DNA of 64,000 nt from Saccharomonospora sp. CUA-673 (GCF_001942305.1 NZ_MKKE01000001.1:107646-171645), one strand, 5' to 3'; shown: positions 22,495-32,037, numbered from the stretch's first letter. Notes: generated by a model not told the origin, from the letters alone. Made by a program: numbers and translations.

Positions 22495-24172
22495 ACTGCG
22501 CGTCCATCCGGTCGCGGTACTGCTCGGCGGTCGCGGCGCGCTGCACCTTGCCCGACGGCGTCTTCGGCAGGCTGCCCGTCGGCAGGACGACGACGGCGTA
22601 GGGCCGCGCGTCCACGGCGTCGCGCACGCGTGCCGTGACCTCCTTGACGATGCGGGCCTCCTCGGCCTCGTCGCCCGCCGACTTCGATTCGAGCACGACG
22701 GCGAACCGTTCCCGTCGCGTGCCCGCGTCGATGCGCACGGCCACGGCGTTGCCGGCCCGCACGCCCTCGACGCCGCCCGCGGCCCGTTCGACGTCCGTCG
22801 GGTAGACGTTGCGCCCGCCCAGGATGATGACGTCCTTGCTGCGCCCACAGATCACGATCTGCCCGTCGGCCAGGTAGCCGATGTCGCCGGTGGCGAACCA
22901 ACCGTCGGCGTCCTGGGTGTCGACAGGGCCGTCGACGGTCAGATAGCCGGGCGTGATGGCGGCGCCGCGCAGGCGGATCTCGCCGACCTCGCGCTCGCCC
23001 CGCACCGCGCCGTCCTCACCGACGATCTGCGCCTCGATACCGTCGAGCGGCCTGCCCAGGACCGCGAAGCCGCGGACCTGCTCGGTGCCGCGCCGCTCGT
23101 CGCCCTCGGGCACGGGCACCGCGCGGTTCTGCGCCTCGAGGGGTTCGGCCTCGACGACGTCGACGGTCAGGCCGGACAGCAGCGGCGCGAACGACACGGC
23201 GAGCGTCGCCTCGGCGAGCCCGTACGCGGGGAAGACGCATTCGGCCGGCATCCCGAACCGGGCGCCCGCCTCGGTGAAGGTCCGCACCGCGGTCTCGTCG
23301 ATCGGCTCGGCACCGTTGAGCGCGATCCGCATCCGCGACAGGTCGTACGCGGCATCGTCGTCCACACGTGCGAGCCGGCGGCCCACGATGGCGTAGGCGA
23401 AGTTCGGCGCCGCGGTGATCGTGCCGCGGTAACGGGTGATCAGGTCCGGCCACAGCAACGGCGAGGTCAGGAACTCGACGGGCGTCACCTTGACCAGCTC
23501 GACGCCGAACGTCATGGGCACGGTCAGGAAGCCGACCATGCCCATGTCGTGGAAGGTCGGCAGCCACGACACCATCACGTCGCTGTCGGGGTCGAGGTTC
23601 GAGCGCCGCGCCATCGCGCTGATGTTGTCGTACAGGTTGCCGTGCGTGATGCGCACGGCCTTCGGCTCGGCCGTGGAACCGCTCGTGAGCTGCAGCAACG
23701 CCATCGCGTCCTCGTCGACGGCGACGGGCTCGGCGATCGGGTCGGACTCGAGCAGGTCCTCGATCGTCCGGTACGAGATGCCGTTCTGCTCGAGCACGGG
23801 CGCCAGCTGGCCGAACGGTTCGCCCAGCAGCACCAGGTCGGATCCGATCATCCGGAGCACCTGCAGCGTGTCCTCGGCCCAGCGGGCGAGGTCGGTCCGC
23901 GGGGTCGGCTGGTGCAGCATCGTCACGCTGCCGCCCGACAACCACACGCCCTGCACGGTCGGCGCGATCAGCTCCGGTGCGGCGGCCAGCACGGCGACCG
24001 CCCCACCGGACTCGAAACCGCCCGCGGTCAATCCCCCGGCGAGGCGCCGGGCGCGCTCGTGCACCTCGGTCCACGTCCTGCGCACGGGCTCCGAGGGCTC
24101 ACCCGTGACCATGCCTCGCTGCTGCCCGCCAGCCTCGGCGCTGGCGATCATCGTGTCGACGAACCGGCTCAT
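22493..24172 (-). CDS. fatty-acyl-AMP ligase-like adenylate-forming enzyme
   Basis: A 559-residue member of the AMP-forming ligase family. The P-loop-like motif is LLQLTSGSTAEPKAVRITHG near residue 165, with VSWLPTFHDMGMVGFLTVPM and NGAEPIDETAVRTF as in FadD/FAAL proteins. YLADGQIVICGRSKDVIILG and GSLPKTPSGKVQRA follow. The H-x-x-x-x-M-x-x-G-like region is typical of FAALs, which load acyl-AMP onto carrier proteins rather than CoA. In mycobacteria the same position behind pth holds the FAAL-like gene called pks16. No PKS or carrier protein is nearby. Substrate unknown. Confidence 0.88.
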   Translation of the reverse strand: MSRFVDTMIASAEAGGQQRGMVTGEPSEPVRRTWTEVHERARRLAGGLTAGGFESGGAVAVLAAAPELIAPTVQGVWLSGGSVTMLHQPTPRTDLARWAEDTLQVLRMIGSDLVLLGEPFGQLAPVLEQNGISYRTIEDLLESDPIAEPVAVDEDAMALLQLTSGSTAEPKAVRITHGNLYDNISAMARRSNLDPDSDVMVSWLPTFHDMGMVGFLTVPMTFGVELVKVTPVEFLTSPLLWPDLITRYRGTITAAPNFAYAIVGRRLARVDDDAAYDLSRMRIALNGAEPIDETAVRTFTEAGARFGMPAECVFPAYGLAEATLAVSFAPLLSGLTVDVVEAEPLEAQNRAVPVPEGDERRGTEQVRGFAVLGRPLDGIEAQIVGEDGAVRGEREVGEIRLRGAAITPGYLTVDGPVDTQDADGWFATGDIGYLADGQIVICGRSKDVIILGGRNVYPTDVERAAGGVEGVRAGNAVAVRIDAGTRRERFAVVLESKSAGDEAEEARIVKEVTARVRDAVDARPYAVVVLPTGSLPKTPSGKVQRAATAEQYRDRMDAQ

Positions 24173-24224
24173 GGCAGTGACTGTAACCGCGAGTCACACG
24201 CCGCGGGGAGGCGGCCGGACCGGT

Positions 24225-26036
24225 TCACTCGACGGCTTCGGACGCCTCGAGCCACTGTTGTTCGAGTTCGTCCTTTTCCGCCTGCAGCTGCTTGAGCTCG
24301 TTGTTCAGCTCCATCAGCCGGTCCGGTTCGGTCGCCGCGTCGGCCAGCGCCGCGTGCAGGGTCGACTCCTTCTCGGCGAGGGTGTCGAGTTTGCGTTCGA
24401 GCTTGCCCAGCTCCTTCGTGATCGCCCGCCATTCGGCGTTCGACAGGGCCTTCGCCCCGCCCTGCGACCCGGCTGCCGACGCATCGGCCGACTGCTCCGC
24501 CGCCTGCTCCGACACGGTGCCCGCGGTGGGCCGCGCGGACGCGATGTTCTGCCTGCGCCGCAGGTACTCGTCGATCCCGCCGGGCAGGTCGGTGATGCGG
24601 CCGTCGCCGAACAACGCGACGACGCTGTCGCACACGCGCTCGGTCAGGTACCGGTCGTGCGAGACCACCACGAGGGTTCCGGGCCAGCCGTCGAGCAGGT
24701 CCTCGAGCTGCTGCAGCGTGTCGATGTCCAGGTCGTTGGTCGGCTCGTCGAGCAGCAGCACGTTCGGCTCGGCCATCAGCAGCCGCACCAGCTGCAGCCG
24801 GCGACGCTCGCCGCCGGACAGATCGCCGACCGGCGTCCACTGGCGCTTCGGCGGGAAGCCCAGCTTCTCGGCGAGCTGCGAGGCCGACAGTTCGTGCTTG
24901 CCGAGCTGCACACGCGCCGCCACGGCCTCGACCGCCTGCAGGACGCGCAGGTCCGCGGGCAAATCGTCGAGTTCCTGCTTGAGGTGGGCCAGGTGGACGG
25001 TCTTGCCCTCGATGCGCCGGCCCGTCTCCGGTTCGCTCTCCCCCGCGAGCAGCTTCAGCAGCGTCGTCTTGCCCGAGCCGTTGACGCCGACGAGGCCGAT
25101 CCGGTCGCCGGGGCCGATGCGCCACGTCACGCGGTCGAGCAGGACCCGATCGCCCGCGCTGAGCGAGGCGTCCTCGAGTTCCAGCACCGTCTTACCGAGC
25201 CGGCGCCGGGCGAAGCTCATCAGCTCGACCGTGTCGCGCGGCGGCGGGACGTCGGCGATGAGCGCCTCTGCGGCCTCGACCCGGAAGCGCGGCTTGGAGG
25301 TGCGTGCCTTCGCGCCGCGCTGCAGCCACGCGAGCTCCTTGCGCGCGAGGTTCTGCCGTTTCTCCTCCGCTGCCTGCGCCAGCCGCGCGCGTTCGGCGCG
25401 GGCGAACACCCAGTCCGCGTACCCGCCCTCGTACTGCTCGACACGGCCGCCGGTGACCTCCCACGTGCGCGAGCACACCGTGTCGAGGAACCACCGGTCG
25501 TGCGTGACGACCACGAGCGACGACTTGCGGGCCAACAGGTGATCGGCCAGCCAGCGCACGCCCTCGACGTCGAGGTGGTTGGTCGGTTCGTCGAGCACCA
25601 GCAGGTCGATCTCGCCGACGAGCGTCGCGGCGAGCGCGACCCGGCGGCGTTCCCCACCGGAGAGGTTGGCGGTATCGGTGTCGAGGCCGATCGCGGCGAT
25701 CCCGAGACCGTCCACAATGGAACGCACGCGGGCATCGGAGGCCCATTCGTGCTCGGCACCGAACCCGGCCAGCACGACGTCGCCGACGGTGCTGCCCTCC
25801 GGCAGGTCCGTGCGCTGGGTGACGACGCCCAGGCGCAGGTCGCGCACCCGGCTCACGCGCCCGGAGTCGGGTGCGGTGACGCCCGCGAGCACCTCGAGCA
25901 GCGTCGTCTTGCCGCCGCCGTTGAGCCCGACGACCCCGATGCGCTGCCCCTCGCCGACCCCCAGGGACACCTCGTCCAGGAGGGGCCGGACACCGTAGGA
26001 CTTGCTCACCGATTCGAGATTGACCAGGTTGGCCAT
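24225..26036 (-). CDS. ABC-F family ATP-binding protein
   Basis: A soluble protein with two ABC cassettes and no membrane domain, of the ribosome-associated ABC-F class. Cassette one has GVVGLNGGGKTTLLEVLAG and NLSGGERRRVALAATLVGE; cassette two has GLVGVNGSGKTTLLKLLAG and DLSGGERRRLQLVRLLMAEP. A charged linker joins them near residue 225-290, and a C-terminal coiled coil (MELNNELKQLQAEKDELEQQ) ends the 603 residues, a Uup-like layout. Role in relieving ribosome stalling, or in antibiotic protection, is inferred from the family. It follows ispE, as in mycobacteria. Confidence 0.93.
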   Translation of the reverse strand: MANLVNLESVSKSYGVRPLLDEVSLGVGEGQRIGVVGLNGGGKTTLLEVLAGVTAPDSGRVSRVRDLRLGVVTQRTDLPEGSTVGDVVLAGFGAEHEWASDARVRSIVDGLGIAAIGLDTDTANLSGGERRRVALAATLVGEIDLLVLDEPTNHLDVEGVRWLADHLLARKSSLVVVTHDRWFLDTVCSRTWEVTGGRVEQYEGGYADWVFARAERARLAQAAEEKRQNLARKELAWLQRGAKARTSKPRFRVEAAEALIADVPPPRDTVELMSFARRRLGKTVLELEDASLSAGDRVLLDRVTWRIGPGDRIGLVGVNGSGKTTLLKLLAGESEPETGRRIEGKTVHLAHLKQELDDLPADLRVLQAVEAVAARVQLGKHELSASQLAEKLGFPPKRQWTPVGDLSGGERRRLQLVRLLMAEPNVLLLDEPTNDLDIDTLQQLEDLLDGWPGTLVVVSHDRYLTERVCDSVVALFGDGRITDLPGGIDEYLRRRQNIASARPTAGTVSEQAAEQSADASAAGSQGGAKALSNAEWRAITKELGKLERKLDTLAEKESTLHAALADAATEPDRLMELNNELKQLQAEKDELEQQWLEASEAVE

Positions 26037-26146
26037 ACGTCAGAAAAACCTTTCCACGAAGTGGAATGCGTGTTGCAGAATGTCTGTTGTGGACTCAGGT
26101 CGCCTGTTGTCCCGGATCCTGCCGGTGTGCCGCCGCACGGCAGGGG

Positions 26147-27136
26147 TCATGCATGTGCCTGCGGCGGGGTGGGCGGCCACGGGACGTCGTCGTCCCCGCC
26201 ACCGTCGCCGTCCTCGACGAGCCGCGCGCCCGGGACCGGTCCGCTGGCGACCCGCACCGTCCGGCACACGCCCGCTCCCGACAGGCGCGCCGACACCTGT
26301 ACCGCGGCGTCGCCGTCGGCACACAGGAACGCGCAGGTCGGCCCCGAGCCGGAGACGATCCCGGCGAGCGCGCCCGCCTCGACACCGGCGCGCAACGTGC
26401 GGCGGAGGTTGGGGCGCAACGACACAGCGGCGGCCTGCAGGTCGTTGCCGAGCAGTTCCGCGAGCCGGTGCACGTCGCCCGACGCCATCGCCTCGACCAA
26501 CGGTGCGTGGTCGCCCACGGGCGGCGGATCGCCGGTCTCACGCAGGCGGTCGAGCTCGCGGTAGACCCGCGGGGTCGACAGGCCTCGCTGCGCGAACGCC
26601 AACACCCAGTGGAACGTGTGCCGCGAGAGCACGGGGACGAGTTCCTCACCGCGTCCGGTGCCGAGCGCCGTCCCGCCGTGCAACGCGAACGGCACGTCGC
26701 TGCCGAGCTTGGAGGCGAGCCCGGTCAGTTCCTCGCGGGAGAGGTCGAGCTTCCACAGGTTCGCCAGTGCGACGAGGGCACCGGCCGCGTCGGCACTGCC
26801 GCCCGCCATGCCGCCCGCGACGGGGATGCCCTTGTCGAGCGTGATGCTGACGTTGCCGAGTTCCTCGGCCGACCGGCCGGTGTGCTCGGCCAGCACGTCG
26901 ACCGCCTTCCACGCGAGGTTGCGCTCGTCGCGCGGCACGATCTTCACGCCCTCGCCCGTGACGTGCATGGACGGCGTCTCGGCGGCCGAGACCGTCACGG
27001 TGTCGGTCAGCGACAACGCCTGGAAGATCGTCGTCAGCTCGTGGTACCCGTCGTCGCGCGCAGGACCCACCGACAGGTGCACGTTGATCTTTGACGGCAC
27101 CGTGACGGTCACGGGAGTCGGTACGACGGCAAGCAC
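26147..27136 (-). CDS. ispE: 4-diphosphocytidyl-2-C-methyl-D-erythritol kinase
   Basis: GHMP kinase of the non-mevalonate isoprenoid pathway. [20 protein letters not shown] with the conserved Lys and His opens the protein. The ATP loop is [20 protein letters not shown], and [14 protein letters not shown] is the C-terminal GHMP motif. The start is set at GTG 27136 by family N-termini; the longer in-frame start has no support. It has 329 residues and is intact. In related genomes ispE directly follows ksgA; here metN and vapBC lie between them. Confidence 0.95.
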   Translation of the reverse strand: MLAVVPTPVTVTVPSKINVHLSVGPARDDGYHELTTIFQALSLTDTVTVSAAETPSMHVTGEGVKIVPRDERNLAWKAVDVLAEHTGRSAEELGNVSITLDKGIPVAGGMAGGSADAAGALVALANLWKLDLSREELTGLASKLGSDVPFALHGGTALGTGRGEELVPVLSRHTFHWVLAFAQRGLSTPRVYRELDRLRETGDPPPVGDHAPLVEAMASGDVHRLAELLGNDLQAAAVSLRPNLRRTLRAGVEAGALAGIVSGSGPTCAFLCADGDAAVQVSARLSGAGVCRTVRVASGPVPGARLVEDGDGGGDDDVPWPPTPPQAHA

Positions 27137-27211
27137 GTACCCAGGGTACTTGCGGACCCCGCCGACGCCGTCAGGCACGCGGCAACACGGCGACGCGAAC
27201 CGCCAACCCGT

Positions 27212-27622
27212 TCAGAGCCGCGGCGCTGCGCCGAGATCCGCGACCTCCAAGGACTCCTCGAGGCCCTTGAAATCAGCGGCATTCCGAGTCAACAGGACAA
27301 GCCCGTAGCGCACAGCCGTCGCAGCGATCTGCAGATCGAGACGCCGTGGACGGGGGTCCCTGCCGGCAGCGCGCACCGCGGCCGCCAACGCCCCGTAGTA
27401 CTCGGCGCAGTCGGCATCGAACGGCAGCACATCGAACGCAGCGGTGACGGCGTGCAGTTCACGTCGCCGCCGCACCTGCACAACCGCGTCCTTGGGAGCG
27501 GTCACGCCGTATTCGAGCTCGGCCAACGAGATCGCTGCCACGGCGGCCTCGTCGACCACCGCGGCAACCTGCTCCGCCGGATAATCGATAACGACGGACG
27601 TGTCGAGCAGCCCCCGACGCAT
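27212..27622 (-). CDS. PIN-domain toxin (VapC-like)
   Basis: A 136-residue PIN domain, a predicted Mg-dependent RNase. The acidic residues are in place: LLDTSVVIDYP near the start, AAISLAELEYGV, and RRLDLQIAATAV followed by LVLLTRNAADF. Its ATG overlaps the antitoxin stop by one base (TGATG), the usual arrangement of a toxin-antitoxin pair. It probably cleaves tRNA or rRNA when freed; the target is unknown. Confidence 0.88.
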   Translation of the reverse strand: MRRGLLDTSVVIDYPAEQVAAVVDEAAVAAISLAELEYGVTAPKDAVVQVRRRRELHAVTAAFDVLPFDADCAEYYGALAAAVRAAGRDPRPRRLDLQIAATAVRYGLVLLTRNAADFKGLEESLEVADLGAAPRL

Positions 27623-27891
27623 CACCGCGCCCACGGATCCTCGACCTCGTCGGCGAACGGCGCCGACTCGACGTCGGCGATCCACGCCGCACGATCGAGA
27701 TCCTCGCGTCCGAGGAGTTGCGCGATCTCGTCGACCGGGATGAAGCGACGCTTCGTGTCCCGCTGATGCGGCACGACGTCGGCAACGGGCCGCCCGTTGA
27801 CGGTGACGGTGAAAGCTTCGCCCTCAGCCACCCGACGCATGATCGCCGCATTGTCGTTGCGCAGCTCCGACTGCCGAATCTCCGTACTCAT
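27622..27891 (-). CDS. antitoxin, Phd/YefM-type (VapB partner)
   Basis: An 89-residue antitoxin from ATG 27891. The N-terminal DNA-binding part (STEIRQSELRNDNAAIMRRV) and FTVTVNGRPVADVVPH are Phd/YefM-like. The C-terminal half (RAAWIADVESAPFADEVEDP) is the acidic toxin-binding tail. The region just upstream is AT-richer and carries TAGCG boxes that could be an autoregulatory operator. Confidence 0.88.
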   Translation of the reverse strand: MSTEIRQSELRNDNAAIMRRVAEGEAFTVTVNGRPVADVVPHQRDTKRRFIPVDEIAQLLGREDLDRAAWIADVESAPFADEVEDPWAR

Positions 27892-27945
27892 AGCGCAATG
27901 ATAGCAATAGGGAACTACTAGCGCTACGAGAACGCTATCCCATGG
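27889..27945 (-). promoter_or_regulatory. candidate vapBC promoter and operator
   Basis: On the minus strand two TAGCG words stand six bases apart (TAGCGTTCTCGTAGCGCTA), and CGCTA overlaps the start codon region. A TATCAT hexamer about ten bases before the ATG could be the -10 box. Antitoxins of this family usually bind repeated boxes here; no binding was tested. Confidence 0.45.
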
Positions 27946-27965
27946 CATACGTCGTACGAGCGCAC

Positions 27966-28028
27966 ACGAACCCGCAACACGGCGTCGCAGGATGCCGACA
28001 CGGCGACGTGGGGTGCTGACACGGCGAC
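27966..28028 (-). repeat. 21-bp tandem repeat, three units (short copy)
   Basis: Two good units, each beginning GTCGCCGTGT on the minus strand (28008-28028 and 27987-28007), plus a degenerate third (27966-27986). The same unit occurs eleven times at 63565-63795 on the plus strand. The array lies between vapBC and metN and partly overlaps the metN hairpin. Confidence 0.85.
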
Positions 28029-28054
28029 GCCGTGGGCGTCCCACGGCGTCGCCG
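28022..28054 (-). terminator. 15-bp stem hairpin after metN
   Basis: CGGCGACGCCGTGGG (28022-28036) pairs perfectly with CCCACGGCGTCGCCG (28040-28054) over a three-base loop, four bases after the metN stop. A strong intrinsic-type hairpin without a T-run. Confidence 0.75.
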
Positions 28055-28058
28055 GGGG

Positions 28059-29082
28059 TCAGGCCGCGACGCCGCGGAGGCCGTAGAGGGTGTGGGTGAC
28101 GTGGGCGCCGCGTTCGGCGATCCACGCCAGCGCCGCGTCGGCACGCTGACCACGGACGCCGATGCGGAACCGGGCCACGGGCGTGTCACCGAACCGCGTC
28201 AGACCGCCGCCGATGGTGCCGATCTCGACGTCGAAGCGGCTCGAGCTCCGGCAGCAGCGCGCCGACCGACGCGAACCCCACCAGCACGACGTCGACCACC
28301 ACGTCGAAGCCCGCGGCGCCACCCGCGGCCGGCTCGACGGCGGGCAGCAGCTCGTCGGCGATCCGGCTGCCCCGCTTGCCGGCAAGGCCGAGCAGGTTGC
28401 CGCTCTCGACGACCGACCCGCGGTCGAGCAGCGCGACGTCGTCGCACACGCGGCGAGCCACCGACGTGTCCGGCGTCGTCAACAGCACGGTCGCGCCGAG
28501 CTCGGACCGCGCGCGGTCCAGCACCGACAACACCGAACCGGACTCCTCGACGTCGACCCCGGAGGTCGGATCGTCGGCCAGCAGCACGGCCGGGCCGCCC
28601 GCCAGCGCACGGGCGATGGCCACGCGCCGCTGCTGCCCGGGCGTCAGGTCGGCGGGCACCTGCGCGGCCGCGCGGGTGAGGCCGATGACGTCGAGCAGGG
28701 TACTGACGCGCTGGCGACGCCGGGCCCCGTCGACACCGACCCGCTCCAGCGGGGCGGCGATGTTGCCGGCGACGGTCCGCTCGGGCCGCAGCCGCGCGTC
28801 GACGACGGCGACCTGACTCTGCGCCTCGCGCAGCTTGCGGCCGTCCAGCGTCGTGGTGTTGAGGCCGTCGTAGCGCACGGCGCCGCGGTCGGGCCGCTCG
28901 CGCAGCGCCACGCAGCGGGCCAGGGTGGACTTGCCCGAACCGGACCCGCCGACGACGCCGAACAGCGAGCCTGCGTCGACGTCCAGGTTGACCTCGCGCA
29001 GGGCGGAAACCGAGGCGGCGGAAGGGGCGTTGTCGGAGGTGGTGGAGGGGAACGACTTGCTGACGTTCTCGACGGTGATCAA
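28059..29082 (-). CDS. metN: MetN-like methionine importer ATPase with NIL domain (frameshifted)
   Basis: ATP-binding subunit of a D/L-methionine importer. Walker A is GVVGGSGSGKSTLARCVAL, the signature is LTPGQQRRVAIARALAGGPA, and Walker B is VLLADDPTSGVD. The C-terminal NIL regulatory domain (FDVEIGTIGGGLTRFGDTPV) is in another frame; the shift near 28237-28245 fits loss of two bases. The start is TTG 29082 behind GGAG. No MetI permease or MetQ binding protein lies beside it, so partners must be encoded elsewhere. A SAM riboswitch and leader peptide upstream support a methionine role. Confidence 0.85.
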
Positions 29083-29180
29083 GACAGCTCCAAGGCAGCT
29101 CAGGGCTCACCGGCACGCACCGCGGACAGCGGCGTGCCAGGAGGGAAAACGGGTGGCGGGTCGGTCAGGCTGGTCGGCCG

Positions 29181-29270
29181 TCAGGCCATGACGCAGCGTC
29201 GACACGCACTGACCGTGCGGCGGCCCTGATCGACTACCCGGCGCTGTGTGAGCAGCTCGGAGACGTACAT
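29181..29270 (-). CDS. 29-codon leader peptide under SAM riboswitch control
   Basis: A short frame from ATG 29268-29270 to TGA 29181-29183, with GGAGGAACTCC ending two bases before the ATG. It is Arg-rich and ends SACRRCVMA, with a CxxC-like pair. The 3' arm of the riboswitch P1 helix contains this ribosome-binding site, so folding should block translation. It ends 98 bases before metN. It resembles the short unclassified leader peptides annotated before actinobacterial sulfur genes; its own function is unknown. Confidence 0.6.
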   Translation of the reverse strand: MYVSELLTQRRVVDQGRRTVSACRRCVMA

Positions 29271-29271
29271 C

Positions 29272-29371
29272 GGAGTTCCTCCATCGGTCCTGGCGTTAGC
29301 ACCGTCCTCGAGGGAGGGTTGCTGCGACGTCGACGAGCCAGGTCTCTCGGTCGCTCGGGATGGAACTCCCA
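29272..29371 (-). ncRNA. SAM riboswitch (S-box type, SAM-I/SAM-IV clan)
   Basis: Minus-strand RNA. The closing helix pairs GGAGTTCCATC (5' side) with GATGGA and GAACTCC (3' side). Between the arms are the clan hallmarks: GAGAGACCTGGC, then GCAGCAACCCTCC and GGTGCTAACGCCAGGACC, where CCTGGC pairs with GCCAGG. GCAACC and GGTGCTAA are the typical S-box ligand-core words. The closed helix buries GGAGG, the ribosome-binding site of the leader ORF, so control is probably translational, OFF with SAM. Exact Rfam class not decided. Confidence 0.82.
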
Positions 29372-29431
29372 CATAGTAGACATGAAACGTGCCCGTAATG
29401 GCAAGCCGCCGGGCGTAGATCACATCCGGCG

Positions 29432-30306
29432 TCACGCGGCCGGCGCAGCACCGGCCTCGGCGATGGCGATGAACGCGTCGATGTCGAGCTGCTCCCCCCG
29501 CGTCCGCGGATCGATGCCGGCGGCGGTCAGGATCTCCCCTGCCCGCTCGGCCGACCCGGCCCACGACGCGAGCGCCGACCGCAACGTCTTGCGCCGCTGG
29601 GCGAACGCCGCGTCGATCGCGGCGAACACCGCGTCGCGATCCACGCCGGGCCGGTCGGCTCCCCGGTCGAACGCGACGAGCGACGAATCGACGTTCGGCA
29701 CCGGCCAGAACACCGCGCGCGGCACCGCGGCCACCTTCTTCGCCCTGCCGTACCAGGCGAGCTTGACGCTCGGCACCCCGTAGACGCGGCTGCCGGGTCC
29801 CGCGGCCATCCGCTCGGCCACCTCGGTCTGCACCATCACCAGCACCCGCCGCAGCGACGGAAACTCCGCCAGCAGGTGCAGCACGACGGGCACGGCCACG
29901 TTGTACGGCAGGTTCGCCACGAGCGCGTCCGGCGCGCCGACGTCGGCCGGGCCGATGCGCAACGCGTCGCCCGCGACGACGGTCAGCCGGGGCGCCGCCT
30001 CCGGTGCGTGCGACCGTGCGGTCTCGGCCAACCTGCGGCGAGCACCGGGTCGATCTCGACCGCCACCACCTCGGAGCCCGTGGCCAGCAGACCCAGCGTG
30101 AGCGAGCCGAGGCCGGGCCCGACCTCGAGCACGACATCGCCCGCGTCGACGGCGGCCAGGTCGACGATCCGGCGCACGGTGTTCGCGTCGTGCACGAAGT
30201 TCTGCCCGAGCTTCTTCGTCGGACGCACGTCGAGCTCGGCGGCGAGTTCGCGGATCTCGGCGGGCCCGAGCAGGCCCGGCTGCGCGGGCGGGTTGTCGGC
30301 GGTCAC
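29432..30306 (-). CDS. ksgA: 16S rRNA (adenine1518/1519-N6)-dimethyltransferase (frameshifted)
   Basis: Dimethylates two adenines near the 3' end of 16S rRNA during small-subunit assembly. The first frame carries [20 protein letters not shown] and the SAM-binding [17 protein letters not shown] with VVAVEIDP. The second carries the catalytic NLPY motif ([17 protein letters not shown]) and the C-terminal [12 protein letters not shown] region. Adding one C near 30034-30038 joins them to about 290 residues. The GTG 30306 start follows family N-termini but lacks a clear ribosome-binding site. It follows rpfB, the usual order. Confidence 0.9.
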
Positions 30307-30324
30307 GGCAACGAGTTCAGCACA

Positions 30325-30364
30325 ACGCCGCCCGGTACCCCTGCGCAGGGGTACCGGGCGGCGT
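30325..30364. terminator. 40-bp perfect palindrome after rpfB
   Basis: ACGCCGCCCGGTACCCCTGC (30325-30344) is followed at once by its exact reverse complement (30345-30364). It lies 22 bases after the rpfB stop and 18 before the ksgA start. It could end rpfB transcription while leaving some read-through into ksgA. Confidence 0.75.
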
Positions 30365-30386
30365 CGGAGTTGTTCGGTGCGGCCCG

Positions 30387-31823
30387 TTACGACAGGCCGA
30401 GCTTCGACGAGCACGCGGGCCAGGCGCTGTAACCGCCGCGGTCGTCGCGGACCTGCGTGGCCGTCGCGATCTGCTGCTCGCGGCTGGCCTCGTGCGGGTA
30501 TGCCGCGTACTGGCTGCCGCCGTAGGCGTCCCAGGTCTGCTTGTCGAACTGCAGACCGCCGTAGTACCCGTTGCCGGTGCTGATCGACCAGTCGCCACCG
30601 GACTCGCACTCGGCGAGCTGGTCCCACACGGCGCCGTCGGCGATCTGCGGCTGCGGCGGCTCCTTGGTGCCGACGCGAACGACCCGGTCCTCGGCTTCCT
30701 TGAGGACCTTGGAGTCGACCTCCTTGCGGGAGATCTCCTCGCCGTTCTCCTTGGTGACGCGGTAGGTGACGAGCTTCTCGCCGGCCTTGCCCTCGTCCTC
30801 GACGATCTCCTTGCCCTGCTCGAGCTCCGGGTCCTCGATCTCGCGGACCTCGGGCTCGATGGCTTCCTTCTCGTTCACCACGGACACGCCGGTGCGGGCC
30901 ACGAAGACCTCGGCGTTGTCCGTCAGCTTCATGTCGCGGCCGCTCTTGACCTCGTCCCGCGGACCGAGCTCGAGGCCGAGCTCGTCGAGGAGCTCCTCGG
31001 CGGTCACGGCGTTGGTCTGCACCTCGCGCGGCTCGTCGCCGCCGTCGTAGACCGTGACGTTCTTCAGCGTCTTGATCTCGAGGTTCTTGCCCTTGAGCGG
31101 CACGTCGCCGTCGAGCGGCGCGGAGAACTCGGCGCCCTGGTTCTTCAGGTGGTCCAGGTCGAGCTGGGTGAGCGCCTCGCCGACGGTGGTGGCGCGGACC
31201 CAGGAGGTCTGCTCCTCGCCGTCGACCGTGACGGTCAGGTGGCGGCCGCGCTCGAGCTTGATGACGCCGCCGTCGCCCACGCTCGCCTGCGGCGACGGGG
31301 ACAGCGCGTCGTGCTTGCCGACGTTGATGTCGGCGTCGTCGAGGATCTCGCCGACCGTCTCGCCGTAGCTGCGGATGGTCTGCTGCTCGCCGTCGACGTC
31401 GAGCGTGACGCTCTTGTTCATCGCCAGCGCCGCCGCACCACCACCGGTGAGCGTGATCAGCATGGCGAGGACCGAACCCTTGAGGAAGCGCTTCTTCCAC
31501 GTCCGGACCGCGCTGGCGAAGCCGTCGTCGGCGTCGAGGTCGTCGGCGTCGGCGGCCGCGACGGCGCCGGGCGCCGGGGCGGTGTCGACGATCGGCGGAA
31601 GCATCGTGGTCTCGGCGTTCATCAGCCGAATGAGTTCGTCCACTCCGACATTGGCCTCGGCCATCATCGCGTCGGCGTCGGGGCCGAGCACGGCGAGGAT
31701 GTCGTCCCGCGTGATCCGCGGGTCGGACGAGAACTCTGGATCGCTCGGTCGGTCGAGCAGAGCCGTCGAGTCGGCACGAGCCGACGACGAGCTCGCGTCT
31801 GCGCGCCCGTAGCTACCAGTCAC
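30387..31823 (-). CDS. rpfB: resuscitation-promoting factor, RpfB type
   Basis: Cell-surface muralytic growth factor, 478 residues from GTG 31823 (AAGGGAT upstream). After a cytoplasmic part comes one membrane helix ([20 protein letters not shown], near residue 115). Next are DUF348 repeats ([51 protein letters not shown]), then a G5 domain near 320-390. The C-terminal transglycosylase-like Rpf domain follows: [20 protein letters not shown] with the catalytic Glu, and [19 protein letters not shown]. The tatD-rpfB-ksgA order is that of mycobacteria. Intact. Confidence 0.95.
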   Translation of the reverse strand: MTGSYGRADASSSSARADSTALLDRPSDPEFSSDPRITRDDILAVLGPDADAMMAEANVGVDELIRLMNAETTMLPPIVDTAPAPGAVAAADADDLDADDGFASAVRTWKKRFLKGSVLAMLITLTGGGAAALAMNKSVTLDVDGEQQTIRSYGETVGEILDDADINVGKHDALSPSPQASVGDGGVIKLERGRHLTVTVDGEEQTSWVRATTVGEALTQLDLDHLKNQGAEFSAPLDGDVPLKGKNLEIKTLKNVTVYDGGDEPREVQTNAVTAEELLDELGLELGPRDEVKSGRDMKLTDNAEVFVARTGVSVVNEKEAIEPEVREIEDPELEQGKEIVEDEGKAGEKLVTYRVTKENGEEISRKEVDSKVLKEAEDRVVRVGTKEPPQPQIADGAVWDQLAECESGGDWSISTGNGYYGGLQFDKQTWDAYGGSQYAAYPHEASREQQIATATQVRDDRGGYSAWPACSSKLGLS

Positions 31824-32037
31824 TGGGTCTATCCCTTTCACGCATGGCCAGGACACCCGCAGTCAGCGTCGTCCCCTGACATTCGCCGCGCGGATCGCTC
31901 CGCGCGAGTCATGTGGTCCCCGACGAACACCGACGTGACTGTGGGCATGCCGGTGGGAGGCAGTCGATCTCCAACCAGCACGGTCACGGCACCGTAACGG
32001 GCCTCGGGGGGTTGCGCAAACACGCCACGCAGTCTTG

